NCBI GenBank assembly: GCA_963775275.1
Contig: CAVZII010000005.1
Span: 930,001 to 994,000 of the forward strand
Direction of reading: 5' to 3'
Source: JANWHQ01 sp963775275
Lineage (GTDB): Bacteria > Pseudomonadota > Alphaproteobacteria > Caulobacterales > Caulobacteraceae
Length of the DNA: 64,000 nt
Shown: in pieces, positions 25,527-33,878 of the stretch
How positions within the stretch are numbered: the first letter of the stretch is position 1
Layout of the letters: every line of letters begins with the position of its first letter
Position numbers and translations under genes: made by a program
The notes under the pieces: generated by a model
Database searches by the model: none
Told to the model about the DNA's origin: nothing
Seen by the model: only the letters and a program-made list of their open reading frames with translations

Positions 25527-27578
25527 ATGAGCCGTCGCGTCAACAGCCTGATCCCGGCCGCCCTGGGCGCGGCGATCATCATGCTGTTCGTGGCGAGCAT
25601 CGGGCGGCCGAACGTCTTCACCGATACGCGCGACTACATGATCCACGGCGCCCGGTTCTATCAGGCGCTGAGGCGGACCTTCCTGAACCAGCGCCCGCCT
25701 GCGCCGACGACCCCCGAGCAGGAGCGCGCGTGGCGGAAGCAGCAGCGGCAGCTGCACTTCGACCATTCGAACATGGGCGCCCGCTCGCCCTACTACGGCA
25801 TCTTCCTCTACACCCTCGCCCACCGCGGGACCCTGTGGCTGCTGGCGGCGGTGCAGAGCTTCATCTGCGCCTGGATGGTCTATCTCCTGTGGCGGTCCAT
25901 GACCTCGGCCGCGCCGGGCTGGACCTACTACGCGCTGATGGCGGCGCTCTCGATGGGCACCAGCCTGCCGTGGGTCGCCTCCTTCGCCATGCCCGACGTC
26001 TTCGCCGGCGTCCTGATCGCGGCGGCGGCGCTACTGGCATTCTACCGCAGCGAGCTCGCGCGCTGGGAGGCGATCGGCGTCTTCGCCCTGATGACCGCCT
26101 CGCTCGCCTTCCACGGCTCACACCCGCCGCTGGCGCTGGCCCTCATCGTCGTGGCGGTCGTGCTGGGCCGCATGCTGAGGGCCGAGCCGGCCGTGCTGAA
26201 GCGGAGCGCCGGCATCATGCTGGCCGGCATCGGTCTGGCCATGGCGGCGGGCTGGATCTACGGCGAGGCGGTCTACTGGAAGACCGGAGACGAGCTGCGC
26301 CGCCCGCCGTTCATCGCGGCGCGGGTCCTGGCCGATGGTCCCGGTCGGGCCTATCTGCGCCATGCCTGCGCCAAGGCCTCGCCCTGGGTGATCTGCAGGT
26401 TCAAGGACCTGCCGCTCGACGATTCGGACAAGATCCTCTGGTCCGCCCTGCCGGAGTTGGGGGTGTTCAACCGGTCCGACTACGACGACCGGGTCGAGAT
26501 GGAGAAGCAGGAGTTCTCCTTCGTCCTGCACACCATCGCCTATGATCCCCTGGGCCAGCTCGGCGCTTCGCTGAAGAACTGGGGCCAGCAGCTGGTCAAC
26601 TTCCAGGTCGACGATCCGCTGCGCCCGCCCAGGGTCTTCCTGATCCACAAGTACTGGGGCCACTCCAACCTTGTCGGGCTCCTGCGCGGGGTCGGGTGCG
26701 GCGAATCGGGCCTGACGTGCGAGCCCCGGGTTCACATCACCGAGCTGGAGCTGATCGACGGCCCGATCGTGGGCCTGTCCCTGATCGCCCTGCTGATCGC
26801 CCTGTTCCAGCCCGGCGCCCTGCGCGCAGCGTGGCGGAACAGCTTCGTCTGGTCCGAGCCGACCTGCCGGGCGACCGCGGCCGCGCTCTTCGGCCTCAGC
26901 GCCATCGTGATCAACGCGGCCGTCTGCGGGATGCTCGCGGGCGTATTCGCCCGTTACCAGGCCAGGGTGGTCTGGCTGGCGCCGGCCATGTCCATGCTGC
27001 TGGTGATGGCGCTCGTCCCGGAGACGGTCTGGCGGCGGGTCGGGATCAAGGCGCCCGCGGCCTGGACCGGGGCAGGCGAGGCGGCCTGGGCGCGGACCCT
27101 GCCCGCCCGCGCGGCGGGCGCGGCCCTGTTGACGCGGCTGGACCCCGCGTTCCTGCGCTTCTTCGTCGTGGGCGCCATCGGCTTCGTCATCGACGCGGCG
27201 ATCCTGCACCTCCTGGCCGGCCCCGGGCACGTCAATCCCTTCGCCGGCCAGGCCATCGCCTTCCCCATCGCCGTGATCGCCACCTGGCTGCTGAACCGGA
27301 TCTGGACCTTCCGCGGCGCGGAGACCTCGGGCAAGGTGAGGCAGGCGGCCGTCTACTTCGGGGTCCAGTGCGCCGGCTTCGCCGCCAACTACATCGTCTA
27401 CTCCGCCGCCCTGATCGCCTTCCCCGTCCTGGAGCGCTGGCTGATCCTGCCGCTGGCGATGGGCGCGGCCCTGGGCCTTTGCGTGACCTTCCTGGGCGCC
27501 AAGCACCTGGCCTTCCGCGCCAAGCGCGAGGGCGCGCTCGCCAGCGCGCCGGCGGTTCCCGAGACCCCCGCGGCCTGA
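25527..27578 (+). CDS. Polytopic membrane protein with C-terminal GtrA domain
   Basis: 683-aa protein. The first 540 residues form many hydrophobic helices plus a long hydrophilic loop (about 240-400), reminiscent of GT-C-type membrane proteins but without a recognisable signature. The last part (about 542-665) is a GtrA domain with four helices (FLRFFVVGAIGF, WLLNRIWTF). GtrA proteins help flip polyprenyl-linked sugars. With the preceding GT2 this looks like a two-gene glycan-modification unit. Confidence 0.75.
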   Translation: MSRRVNSLIPAALGAAIIMLFVASIGRPNVFTDTRDYMIHGARFYQALRRTFLNQRPPAPTTPEQERAWRKQQRQLHFDHSNMGARSPYYGIFLYTLAHRGTLWLLAAVQSFICAWMVYLLWRSMTSAAPGWTYYALMAALSMGTSLPWVASFAMPDVFAGVLIAAAALLAFYRSELARWEAIGVFALMTASLAFHGSHPPLALALIVVAVVLGRMLRAEPAVLKRSAGIMLAGIGLAMAAGWIYGEAVYWKTGDELRRPPFIAARVLADGPGRAYLRHACAKASPWVICRFKDLPLDDSDKILWSALPELGVFNRSDYDDRVEMEKQEFSFVLHTIAYDPLGQLGASLKNWGQQLVNFQVDDPLRPPRVFLIHKYWGHSNLVGLLRGVGCGESGLTCEPRVHITELELIDGPIVGLSLIALLIALFQPGALRAAWRNSFVWSEPTCRATAAALFGLSAIVINAAVCGMLAGVFARYQARVVWLAPAMSMLLVMALVPETVWRRVGIKAPAAWTGAGEAAWARTLPARAAGAALLTRLDPAFLRFFVVGAIGFVIDAAILHLLAGPGHVNPFAGQAIAFPIAVIATWLLNRIWTFRGAETSGKVRQAAVYFGVQCAGFAANYIVYSAALIAFPVLERWLILPLAMGAALGLCVTFLGAKHLAFRAKREGALASAPAVPETPAA

Positions 27579-27584
27579 CGCCGA

Positions 27585-28814
27585 TCAGTCCACGAACAAG
27601 GTCGCCGGCCGCTCCAGGAGGTCCTTCATCCGCTGGATGAAGCGCGCCGCGTCGTAGCCGTCCACGACCCGGTGATCGAAGGCGGAGGACAGGTTCATCA
27701 TCCTGCGGACCACGATCTGCCCCGCACGGACGACCGGGCGCTCGACGATCTTGTTCGGCCCGATGATCGCGACCTCCGGATGGTTCACCACCGGGAAGTG
27801 CGAGACCCCGCCCAGCGGGCCGAGGCTGGTGACGGTGATGGTCGAGCCCGAAAGCTCCTCGCGCGTCGCCGACCCCTCGCGCGCGGCGCCGGCCAGGCGG
27901 GCGATCTCGGCGGCGCAGTCCCACAGGTCCCGGGCCTCGGCATGCCTGAGCACGGGGACCATCAGGCCCGCGTCGGTCTGGGTCGCGACGCCCACGTGCG
28001 CCGCCTCGAAGCGCTGGATGATCCCCGCCTCGTCGTCGTAGCGGGCGTTGACCTCGGGATGGTCGGCGACCGCCCGGATCAGGGCGCGCACGAGGAAGGG
28101 CAGCAGGGTCAGGCGCGGGCGCGACGACCCGTGCTGGCGGTTCAGATGCTGGCGAAGCTCCTCGAGCTCGGTGACGTCGATCTCCTCGACGTAGCCGAAG
28201 TGCGGGATGCGGCGCTTGGCCTCCTGCATCTTCTCGGCGATGCGGCGGCGAAGGCCAATGACCTTGATCTCGTGGATCGTCGTCCGGGGCTGGCCGGCGG
28301 GCCGGCCGCCGCCGCGGGCGAGGAGCGCCGCGTCCAGATCCTCGTGCTCGATCCGGCCGCCGGGACCGGAGCCCCTGACGGCACCGAGATCGATTCCCGC
28401 CGACGCGGCGCGCTTGCGCACCGCCGGGGCCGCGAATGGCGCGGGCGCGGCGCCCCATCCGGCGCGGAAGCCGCGCTCGGCCGGGGCGTCCTCGGCCAGC
28501 GACGCCGCGGGCGCTTGAGAGACCGCCTCGTCCGCCACGCCAGCAGACTCCTCGGCCGCGTCGGCGGACTCGTCGTCCGTCTCGAACTCCACCAGGGGCG
28601 CGCCGACCGTGGCCAGCGCGCCCGCTTCCGCCGCCAGCGACAGGACCTTGCCCCTGACCGGCGAGGTGATCTCGACCGTCGCCTTGTCGGTCATGACGTC
28701 GACCAGCGGGGCGTCCTCGTCGACCACCTCGCCCACGCCCACGCGCCAGGCGACGATCTCGGCCTCGGCCGTGCCTTCGCCGACGTCCGGCAGCTTGAAG
28801 ACGAACCGCCCCAT
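27585..28814 (-). CDS. bkdB: Branched-chain 2-oxoacid dehydrogenase E2 (dihydrolipoyl acyltransferase)
   Basis: 409-aa E2 subunit with one lipoyl domain (Lys44 in MTDKATVEIT), an Ala/Glu-rich linker, an E3-binding domain (RKRAASAGIDLGAVRGSG) and the catalytic domain with His381 in AFDHRVVDG. Gene order E1 alpha, E1 beta, E2 on the same strand and the sequence character point to the branched-chain (Bkd) complex for Val/Leu/Ile breakdown rather than pyruvate dehydrogenase. ATG 28814 lies 6 bases after the end of E1 beta. No E3 gene follows. Confidence 0.88.
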   Translation of the reverse strand: MGRFVFKLPDVGEGTAEAEIVAWRVGVGEVVDEDAPLVDVMTDKATVEITSPVRGKVLSLAAEAGALATVGAPLVEFETDDESADAAEESAGVADEAVSQAPAASLAEDAPAERGFRAGWGAAPAPFAAPAVRKRAASAGIDLGAVRGSGPGGRIEHEDLDAALLARGGGRPAGQPRTTIHEIKVIGLRRRIAEKMQEAKRRIPHFGYVEEIDVTELEELRQHLNRQHGSSRPRLTLLPFLVRALIRAVADHPEVNARYDDEAGIIQRFEAAHVGVATQTDAGLMVPVLRHAEARDLWDCAAEIARLAGAAREGSATREELSGSTITVTSLGPLGGVSHFPVVNHPEVAIIGPNKIVERPVVRAGQIVVRRMMNLSSAFDHRVVDGYDAARFIQRMKDLLERPATLFVD

Positions 28815-28819
28815 GGCCG

Positions 28820-29833
28820 TCAGCCCTCCATCACCTTGCGCATCGCCTTGGCCACCCGCTCGGGCCCCGGGAAGTACTCCCATTCGAACGCGTGCGGGTA
28901 GGGCGTGTCCCAGCCGGCCACGCGCTCGATCGGCGCTTCGAGCCGATAGAAGCAGTTCTCCTGGACCAGGGCCGACAGCTCCGCCCCGAACCCCGACGTG
29001 CGCGTCGCCTCGTGCACCACCACGCAGCGGCCGGTCTTGTTCACCGAGGCGAACAGCGTCTCCGCGTCGATCGGAAGGAGCGTGCGGATGTCGATCACCT
29101 CCGCGTCGACGCCCGCCGTCTCGGCGGCGGCCAGCGCCACGTGCACCATGGTGCCGTAGGCCAGCACGGTCAGGTCCGCGCCCTCGCGCACGACGCGGGC
29201 CTCGCCGAGGCGGACGGTGTAGTAGCCCTCGGGCGTCTCGCTCATCGGATGGTCGGCCCAGGGCCGCACCGGCCGGTCGTGCCAGCCGTCGAAGGGCCCG
29301 TTGTAGAGGCGCTTGGGCTCAAGGAAGATGACCGGGTCGTCGTCCTCGATGGCCGCGATCAACAGGCCCTTGGCGTCGTAGGGATTGGATGGGATCACCG
29401 TCTTCAGGCCTGCGACGTGGGTGAACAGAGCCTCGGGGCTCTGGCTGTGGGTCTGGCCGCCGAAGATGCCCCCGCCATAGGGCGTGCGGAGGGTGATCGG
29501 GGCGGTGAAGTCGCCGGCCGAGCGGTAGCGCAGGCGCGCGGCCTCGGAGACCAGCTGGTCGTAGCCGGGATAGATGTAGTCGGCGAACTGGATCTCGATG
29601 ACGGGCCTCAGGCCATAGGCCCCCATGCCGACCGCGGCGGCGACGATGCCGCCCTCGGCGATCGGCGAGTCGAAGCAGCGCGTCTGGCCGTACTTCTTCT
29701 GCAGGCCCTCGGTCGCGCGGAACACTCCGCCGAAATAGCCCACGTCCTCGCCGAAGATGAGGACGTCGGGGTCCTTGTCCAGCATCACGTCCAGCGCCGA
29801 GTTGATGGCCTGGATCATGTTCATGCCGGCCAT
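28820..29833 (-). CDS. bkdA2: Branched-chain 2-oxoacid dehydrogenase E1 beta subunit
   Basis: 337-aa transketolase-like beta chain. Conserved blocks: NSALDVMLDKDPDVLIFGEDVGYFGG, the catalytic-loop segment GIVAAAVGMGAYGLRP, QFADYIYPGYDQL, and the C-terminal VVVHEATRTSGFGAEL. It forms the alpha2beta2 E1 with the upstream gene, and only one base separates them, implying coupled translation. ATG 29824 is an alternative start. Confidence 0.92.
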   Translation of the reverse strand: MAGMNMIQAINSALDVMLDKDPDVLIFGEDVGYFGGVFRATEGLQKKYGQTRCFDSPIAEGGIVAAAVGMGAYGLRPVIEIQFADYIYPGYDQLVSEAARLRYRSAGDFTAPITLRTPYGGGIFGGQTHSQSPEALFTHVAGLKTVIPSNPYDAKGLLIAAIEDDDPVIFLEPKRLYNGPFDGWHDRPVRPWADHPMSETPEGYYTVRLGEARVVREGADLTVLAYGTMVHVALAAAETAGVDAEVIDIRTLLPIDAETLFASVNKTGRCVVVHEATRTSGFGAELSALVQENCFYRLEAPIERVAGWDTPYPHAFEWEYFPGPERVAKAMRKVMEG

Positions 29834-29834
29834 C

Positions 29835-31058
29835 TCAGCCCTCCGCCTCGGCGGCCTGGCGGCGCAGATGCCAGGGCATGTCCTTGTAGACGTCCTCGAA
29901 CATGGTGCTGGCCGGCGGGCGGCTGACCCCGAAGGTCCCCACCTTCTCGGCCTCGCGGCCGGCCTTTCGCACCTCCTCGACCAGCTCGGTCTCGAGCGCC
30001 TTGTGGTCCCCGTCCGACCACTGGTTCAGCCGGATCAGGTGCTGCTTGAGCCGCTCGATCGGATCGCCCAGCGGCCAGCTCGCCCCCTCCTCGGCCGGCC
30101 GATAGCGCGTGGGGTCGTCGCTCGTGGAGTGGGCCGAGGCGCGGTAGGTGAAGAACTCGATCAGGGTCGCGCCCAGATTGGCCCGCGCGCGCTCGGCGGC
30201 CCAGCGCGTCACGGCGTGCACCGCCAGGAAGTCGTTGCCGTCGACCCTGAGGGAAGGCAGGCCGTAGCCCAGGCCACGCGAAGCGAAGGTCGCCTGCTCG
30301 CCCCCGGCGATGCCCTGGAAGGCCGAGATGGCCCACTGGTTGTTGACGATGTTGAGGATCACCGGCGCCCGGTAGACCGAGGCGAACAGCAGCGCCTGGT
30401 GGAAATCCCCTTCGGCGGTCGAGCCGTCGCCGATGTATCCGTAGGCGATGCGGTCGTCGCCCTTGTAGGCCGAGGCCATGGCCCAGCCCACCGCCTGGCT
30501 GAACTGGGTGCCGAGGTTGCCCGAGACGGTGAAGAAGCCGTGCGCCTTGGACGAGTAGAGCACGGGCAGCTGGCGGCCCTTCAAGGGATCGCGGGCGTTG
30601 GAGTAGATCTGGTTCATCATCTCCACGAGCGGGTAGCCGCGCGCGATCAGGACCCCTTGCTGGCGATAGGTGGGGAAACACATGTCACCGGGGCCGAGGG
30701 CCAGGGTCTGGGCCACCGCCACGGCTTCCTCGCCGGCGCACTTGACGTAGAAGGAGGTCTTGCCCTGCCGCTGCTGGCGGTGCATCCGCTCATCGAAGGC
30801 GCGCACCAGCATCATGGCGCGCAGACCCCGCGTCAGCTCCTCGACCGTCAGCTTGGGCGCCCAGGGACCGATCGCGTCGGCATCCTCGTCCAGCACGCGG
30901 ATCAGGCCGTGAGCCAGGTCCTGGGTGTCCTCGCTGGAGCAGTCGATCGGCGGCCGCGCCGCTGCGCCCGCCGGAGGGATCTTCATCCCCGCGAAACTCG
31001 CCGCCTCGCCCGGCCGCGCCAGGGGCTCGGGGACGTAGAGGCTCAAAGGTGGCGCCAT
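29835..31058 (-). CDS. bkdA1: Branched-chain 2-oxoacid dehydrogenase E1 alpha subunit
   Basis: 407-aa ThDP-binding alpha chain. The ThDP-Mg motif runs GDGSTAEGDFHQALLFASVY to NIVNNQWAIS. Typical E1 alpha blocks are YRQQGVLIARG and YRASAHSTSDDPTRYR, the second of which contains the phosphorylation-loop-like serines. ATG 31058 was chosen over in-frame ATGs at 31088 and 31118 because an AAGGTCGAG stretch precedes it. It is the first gene of the bkd operon and is divergent from hmgA. Confidence 0.9.
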   Translation of the reverse strand: MAPPLSLYVPEPLARPGEAASFAGMKIPPAGAAARPPIDCSSEDTQDLAHGLIRVLDEDADAIGPWAPKLTVEELTRGLRAMMLVRAFDERMHRQQRQGKTSFYVKCAGEEAVAVAQTLALGPGDMCFPTYRQQGVLIARGYPLVEMMNQIYSNARDPLKGRQLPVLYSSKAHGFFTVSGNLGTQFSQAVGWAMASAYKGDDRIAYGYIGDGSTAEGDFHQALLFASVYRAPVILNIVNNQWAISAFQGIAGGEQATFASRGLGYGLPSLRVDGNDFLAVHAVTRWAAERARANLGATLIEFFTYRASAHSTSDDPTRYRPAEEGASWPLGDPIERLKQHLIRLNQWSDGDHKALETELVEEVRKAGREAEKVGTFGVSRPPASTMFEDVYKDMPWHLRRQAAEAEG

Positions 31059-31289
31059 CGCGTGTCTCGACCTTGCGGTTGCCGACATCTTGATCGGACA
31101 AGACCGCAGACAGTTCAACTGCTATATTGCGCATATTCTGGCCGACTATGGCATGATTTGCTTGTGATATGGGAAATCGTGCAATTTCATGCTTGCTGCA
31201 GCGCGAAAAGGGGCGAATTCATCGCGCAGTGGCGCGCCCCGACGGCGCCGGGCCATAATGCCCCTTCTGGCCGCTGACGGAGTGACGCC
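31059..31289. promoter_or_regulatory. A/T-rich divergent control region between bkd and hmgA
   Basis: 231-base gap between two divergent catabolic transcription units. A stretch at about 31110-31200 is clearly more A/T-rich than its surroundings. It holds an inverted repeat GAAAT-N6-ATTTC (31173-31188), a plausible regulator site. Lrp- or IclR-family regulators commonly control such operons, but no regulator gene is adjacent. A GGAG ribosome site stands before hmgA. Confidence 0.45.
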
Positions 31290-32642
31290 ATGCCCGACGG
31301 CATGATCTCGGAAGCCGCCCAGCCGGCGACGCGGCAGGACGAGCCGGGCCCCGCCTACCTCTCGGGCTTCGGCAATGAGTTCGCCACCGAGGCTGTCGCC
31401 GGCGCCCTGCCGGCCGGCCAGAACTCCCCCCAGCGCCCGCCGCTCGGCCTCTACGCCGAAGGGATCTCGGGAACCGCCTTCACCGCGCCCCGCAGCGAGA
31501 ACCGCCGAAGCTGGCTCTACCGGATCCGACCTTCGGCCGACCATCCGCCCCTGCGGCGCATCGACCAGGGCCTTCTCCGCTCGGGCCCGTTTGACGAGGC
31601 CGAGACGCCGCCCAACCGCCTGCGCTGGAGCCCGCCGCCGTTCCCCGACGAGCCCCGGGACTTCGTCGAAGGCCTGTGCACCCTGGGCGGCACCGGCGCG
31701 CCGTCCGCCGGCGCGGGCGTGGGCGTGCACTACTACCTGGCCAACCGCTCGATGGAGCGGCGCGTCTTCCACGACGCGGACGGAGAGCTGCTGATCGTCC
31801 CGCAGGAGGGCCGCCTGAGGTTGGCCACCGAATTCGGCCTGCTGCAGATAGGGCCGCTCGAGATCGCGGTGATCCCCCGCGGCGTGCGCGTCCGCGTCGA
31901 GCTGATGGACCCGCAGGCGCGCGGCTACGTCTGCGAGACCTACGGCGCGCCCTTCCGCCTGCCCGAGCTCGGCCCGATCGGCTCCAATGGCCTTGCCAAT
32001 CCGCGCGACTTCCTGACCCCCGTCGCCGCCTTCGAAGACAGCGATGAGCCCACCGAGCTGGTGCAGAAGTTCCAGGGCGGGCTCTGGGCGACAACTCTGG
32101 ACCACTCGCCGCTGGACGTGGTGGCCTGGCATGGCAGCTATGCGCCCTACAAGTACGACCTGCGGCGCTTCAACGTGATCGGGACAGTGAGCTTCGACCA
32201 CCCGGACCCTTCGATCTTCACCGTCCTGACCTCGCCGTCAGAGACGCCGGGAACCGCCAACGCCGACTTCGTGATCTTCCCGCCGCGCTGGATGGTGGCC
32301 GAGCACACCTTCCGGCCGCCCTGGTTCCACCGCAATGTGATGAACGAGCTGATGGGCCTGATCTCGGGCGCCTATGACGCCAAGGCCGAGGGCTTCCTGC
32401 CGGGCGGCGCCAGCCTGCACAACTGCATGTCCGCCCACGGACCGGACGTGGACACCTGGCGCAGGGCGAGCGAGGCGGACCTGGAGCCTCGCAAGATCGA
32501 GGACGGCATGGCCTTCATGTTCGAGACGCGCCTCGTCATCCGGCCCACGCGATGGGCGCTGGAGGCGCCGTTCCTGCAGCCGGACTACGACCGGGCCTGG
32601 TCGGGCTTTCCCAAGCAGTTCGGGGCGCGAGCGGACGGATGA
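31290..32642 (+). CDS. hmgA: Homogentisate 1,2-dioxygenase
   Basis: Fe(II) ring-cleavage enzyme of tyrosine and phenylalanine catabolism, turning homogentisate into maleylacetoacetate. The 450-aa product starts its family region with YLSGFGNEFATEA. Iron ligands and active-site segments are in PPWFHRNVMNELMG and HNCMSAHGPD; WHGSYAPYKYDL is also conserved. It has a good GGAG site. Its TGA overlaps the ATG of the next gene. maiA and fahA are not in the window. Confidence 0.96.
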   Translation: MPDGMISEAAQPATRQDEPGPAYLSGFGNEFATEAVAGALPAGQNSPQRPPLGLYAEGISGTAFTAPRSENRRSWLYRIRPSADHPPLRRIDQGLLRSGPFDEAETPPNRLRWSPPPFPDEPRDFVEGLCTLGGTGAPSAGAGVGVHYYLANRSMERRVFHDADGELLIVPQEGRLRLATEFGLLQIGPLEIAVIPRGVRVRVELMDPQARGYVCETYGAPFRLPELGPIGSNGLANPRDFLTPVAAFEDSDEPTELVQKFQGGLWATTLDHSPLDVVAWHGSYAPYKYDLRRFNVIGTVSFDHPDPSIFTVLTSPSETPGTANADFVIFPPRWMVAEHTFRPPWFHRNVMNELMGLISGAYDAKAEGFLPGGASLHNCMSAHGPDVDTWRRASEADLEPRKIEDGMAFMFETRLVIRPTRWALEAPFLQPDYDRAWSGFPKQFGARADG

Positions 32643-33808
32643 CGGATGTGGAGCGCCTCGCCGCGGACGCGACCGAAATGCTCGAACGGCTGGTGGCGTT
32701 CGACACCACCTCGCGCCTGTCGAACCTGGAGCTGATCGACTTCTGCGACGAGCGCCTGAAGGCGCTGGGCGCGTCGACCAGCCGAGTGCACAACGCCGAC
32801 GGGTCCAAGGCCAACCTGATCGCCCGCATCGGGCCGGAGGTCGACGGCGGCGTCCTTCTGTCCGGCCACACCGATGTGGTGCCCGTGGACGGCCAGCCCT
32901 GGAGCTCGGACCCCTTCGTCCTGACACGGCGCGGGGACCGTCTCTATGGCCGGGGCGCGGCGGACATGAAGGCCTTCCTCGCCCTGGCCATGGCCGCAGC
33001 GCCGACCTTCGCGGCCGCCGACCTGAAACGGCCGGTGCAACTCGCCTTCAGCTATGACGAAGAAGTCGGGTGCCTGGGGGCGCCCAGGCTGATCGAGGCG
33101 CTGGTCGCACGGGGCCCGCGGCCCGCGGCGGTCATCGTGGGCGAGCCGACGCTGATGCAGGCCGTCAGCGGGCACAAGAGCATCTCCACCTTCAAGGTGA
33201 CGGTCACCGGCCGTGAAGCCCACTCCAGCCTGCCGCACCTGGGCGTCTCGGCGGTGATGGCGGCGGCGCGGCTTATGGGCGTCCTGACCCGCCTCGCCGA
33301 TGAGCTCGAGCGGCGCGCGGACCCCGGTTCGCCCTTCCTGCCCAAGGGGCCCAGCCTGACCATCGGGGTGGTGCGGGGCGGCACGGCGGTGAACATCCTG
33401 GCCAGGGAATGCGTCTTCCAGTTCGACCTGCGCGCGCCGCCGGGCGTCGACGCCTGCACAGCGCTGGAGCCCTTCTTCACCGCGGCCGCCGAGGTCGACG
33501 CCGAGATCAAGGCCCGCGCCCCGGAAGCGGGGGTCAAGCTCGAGCCGCGCTCGAGCACGGCGGCCCTGGCGCCGGAAGCCGACGGAGAAGCCGAGAGGCT
33601 GGCCCGACGGCTGGCCGGCGACAACGGGCCGCGCCGGGTCGTCTCCTATGCCGCCGAGGCGGGCCAGTTCCAGGAAGCCGGCTTCTCGACGGTGATCTGC
33701 GGGCCGGGCTCCATCGAGCACGCGCACCAGCCGGACGAGCATCTCGAGATCGCTCAGATCGAGCGCGGCGCGGCCTTCATGGCGCGTCTGGCGGAGGCGC
33801 TGCGCTGA
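32639..33808 (+). CDS. argE: ArgE/DapE family amidohydrolase (acetylornithine deacetylase-like)
   Basis: 389-aa M20-family metallopeptidase. Metal ligands appear in SGHTDVVPVDGQPW (His, Asp), GRGAADMKAF (Asp), the catalytic DEEVG pair, EPT and the C-terminal GSIEHAHQPDE. The closest subfamily is ArgE (N-acetylornithine deacetylase), but coupling to hmgA by an ATGA overlap suggests it may act on another N-acyl amino acid. The symbol is therefore tentative. Confidence 0.82.
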   Translation: MTDVERLAADATEMLERLVAFDTTSRLSNLELIDFCDERLKALGASTSRVHNADGSKANLIARIGPEVDGGVLLSGHTDVVPVDGQPWSSDPFVLTRRGDRLYGRGAADMKAFLALAMAAAPTFAAADLKRPVQLAFSYDEEVGCLGAPRLIEALVARGPRPAAVIVGEPTLMQAVSGHKSISTFKVTVTGREAHSSLPHLGVSAVMAAARLMGVLTRLADELERRADPGSPFLPKGPSLTIGVVRGGTAVNILARECVFQFDLRAPPGVDACTALEPFFTAAAEVDAEIKARAPEAGVKLEPRSSTAALAPEADGEAERLARRLAGDNGPRRVVSYAAEAGQFQEAGFSTVICGPGSIEHAHQPDEHLEIAQIERGAAFMARLAEALR

Positions 33809-33878
33809 CGGCGCGGGCGCGTGCGCTGACCCCGAGCGCGTGCTAAGCCGCCAGCGCCCGAAGGCGACGAGTCCGCAC

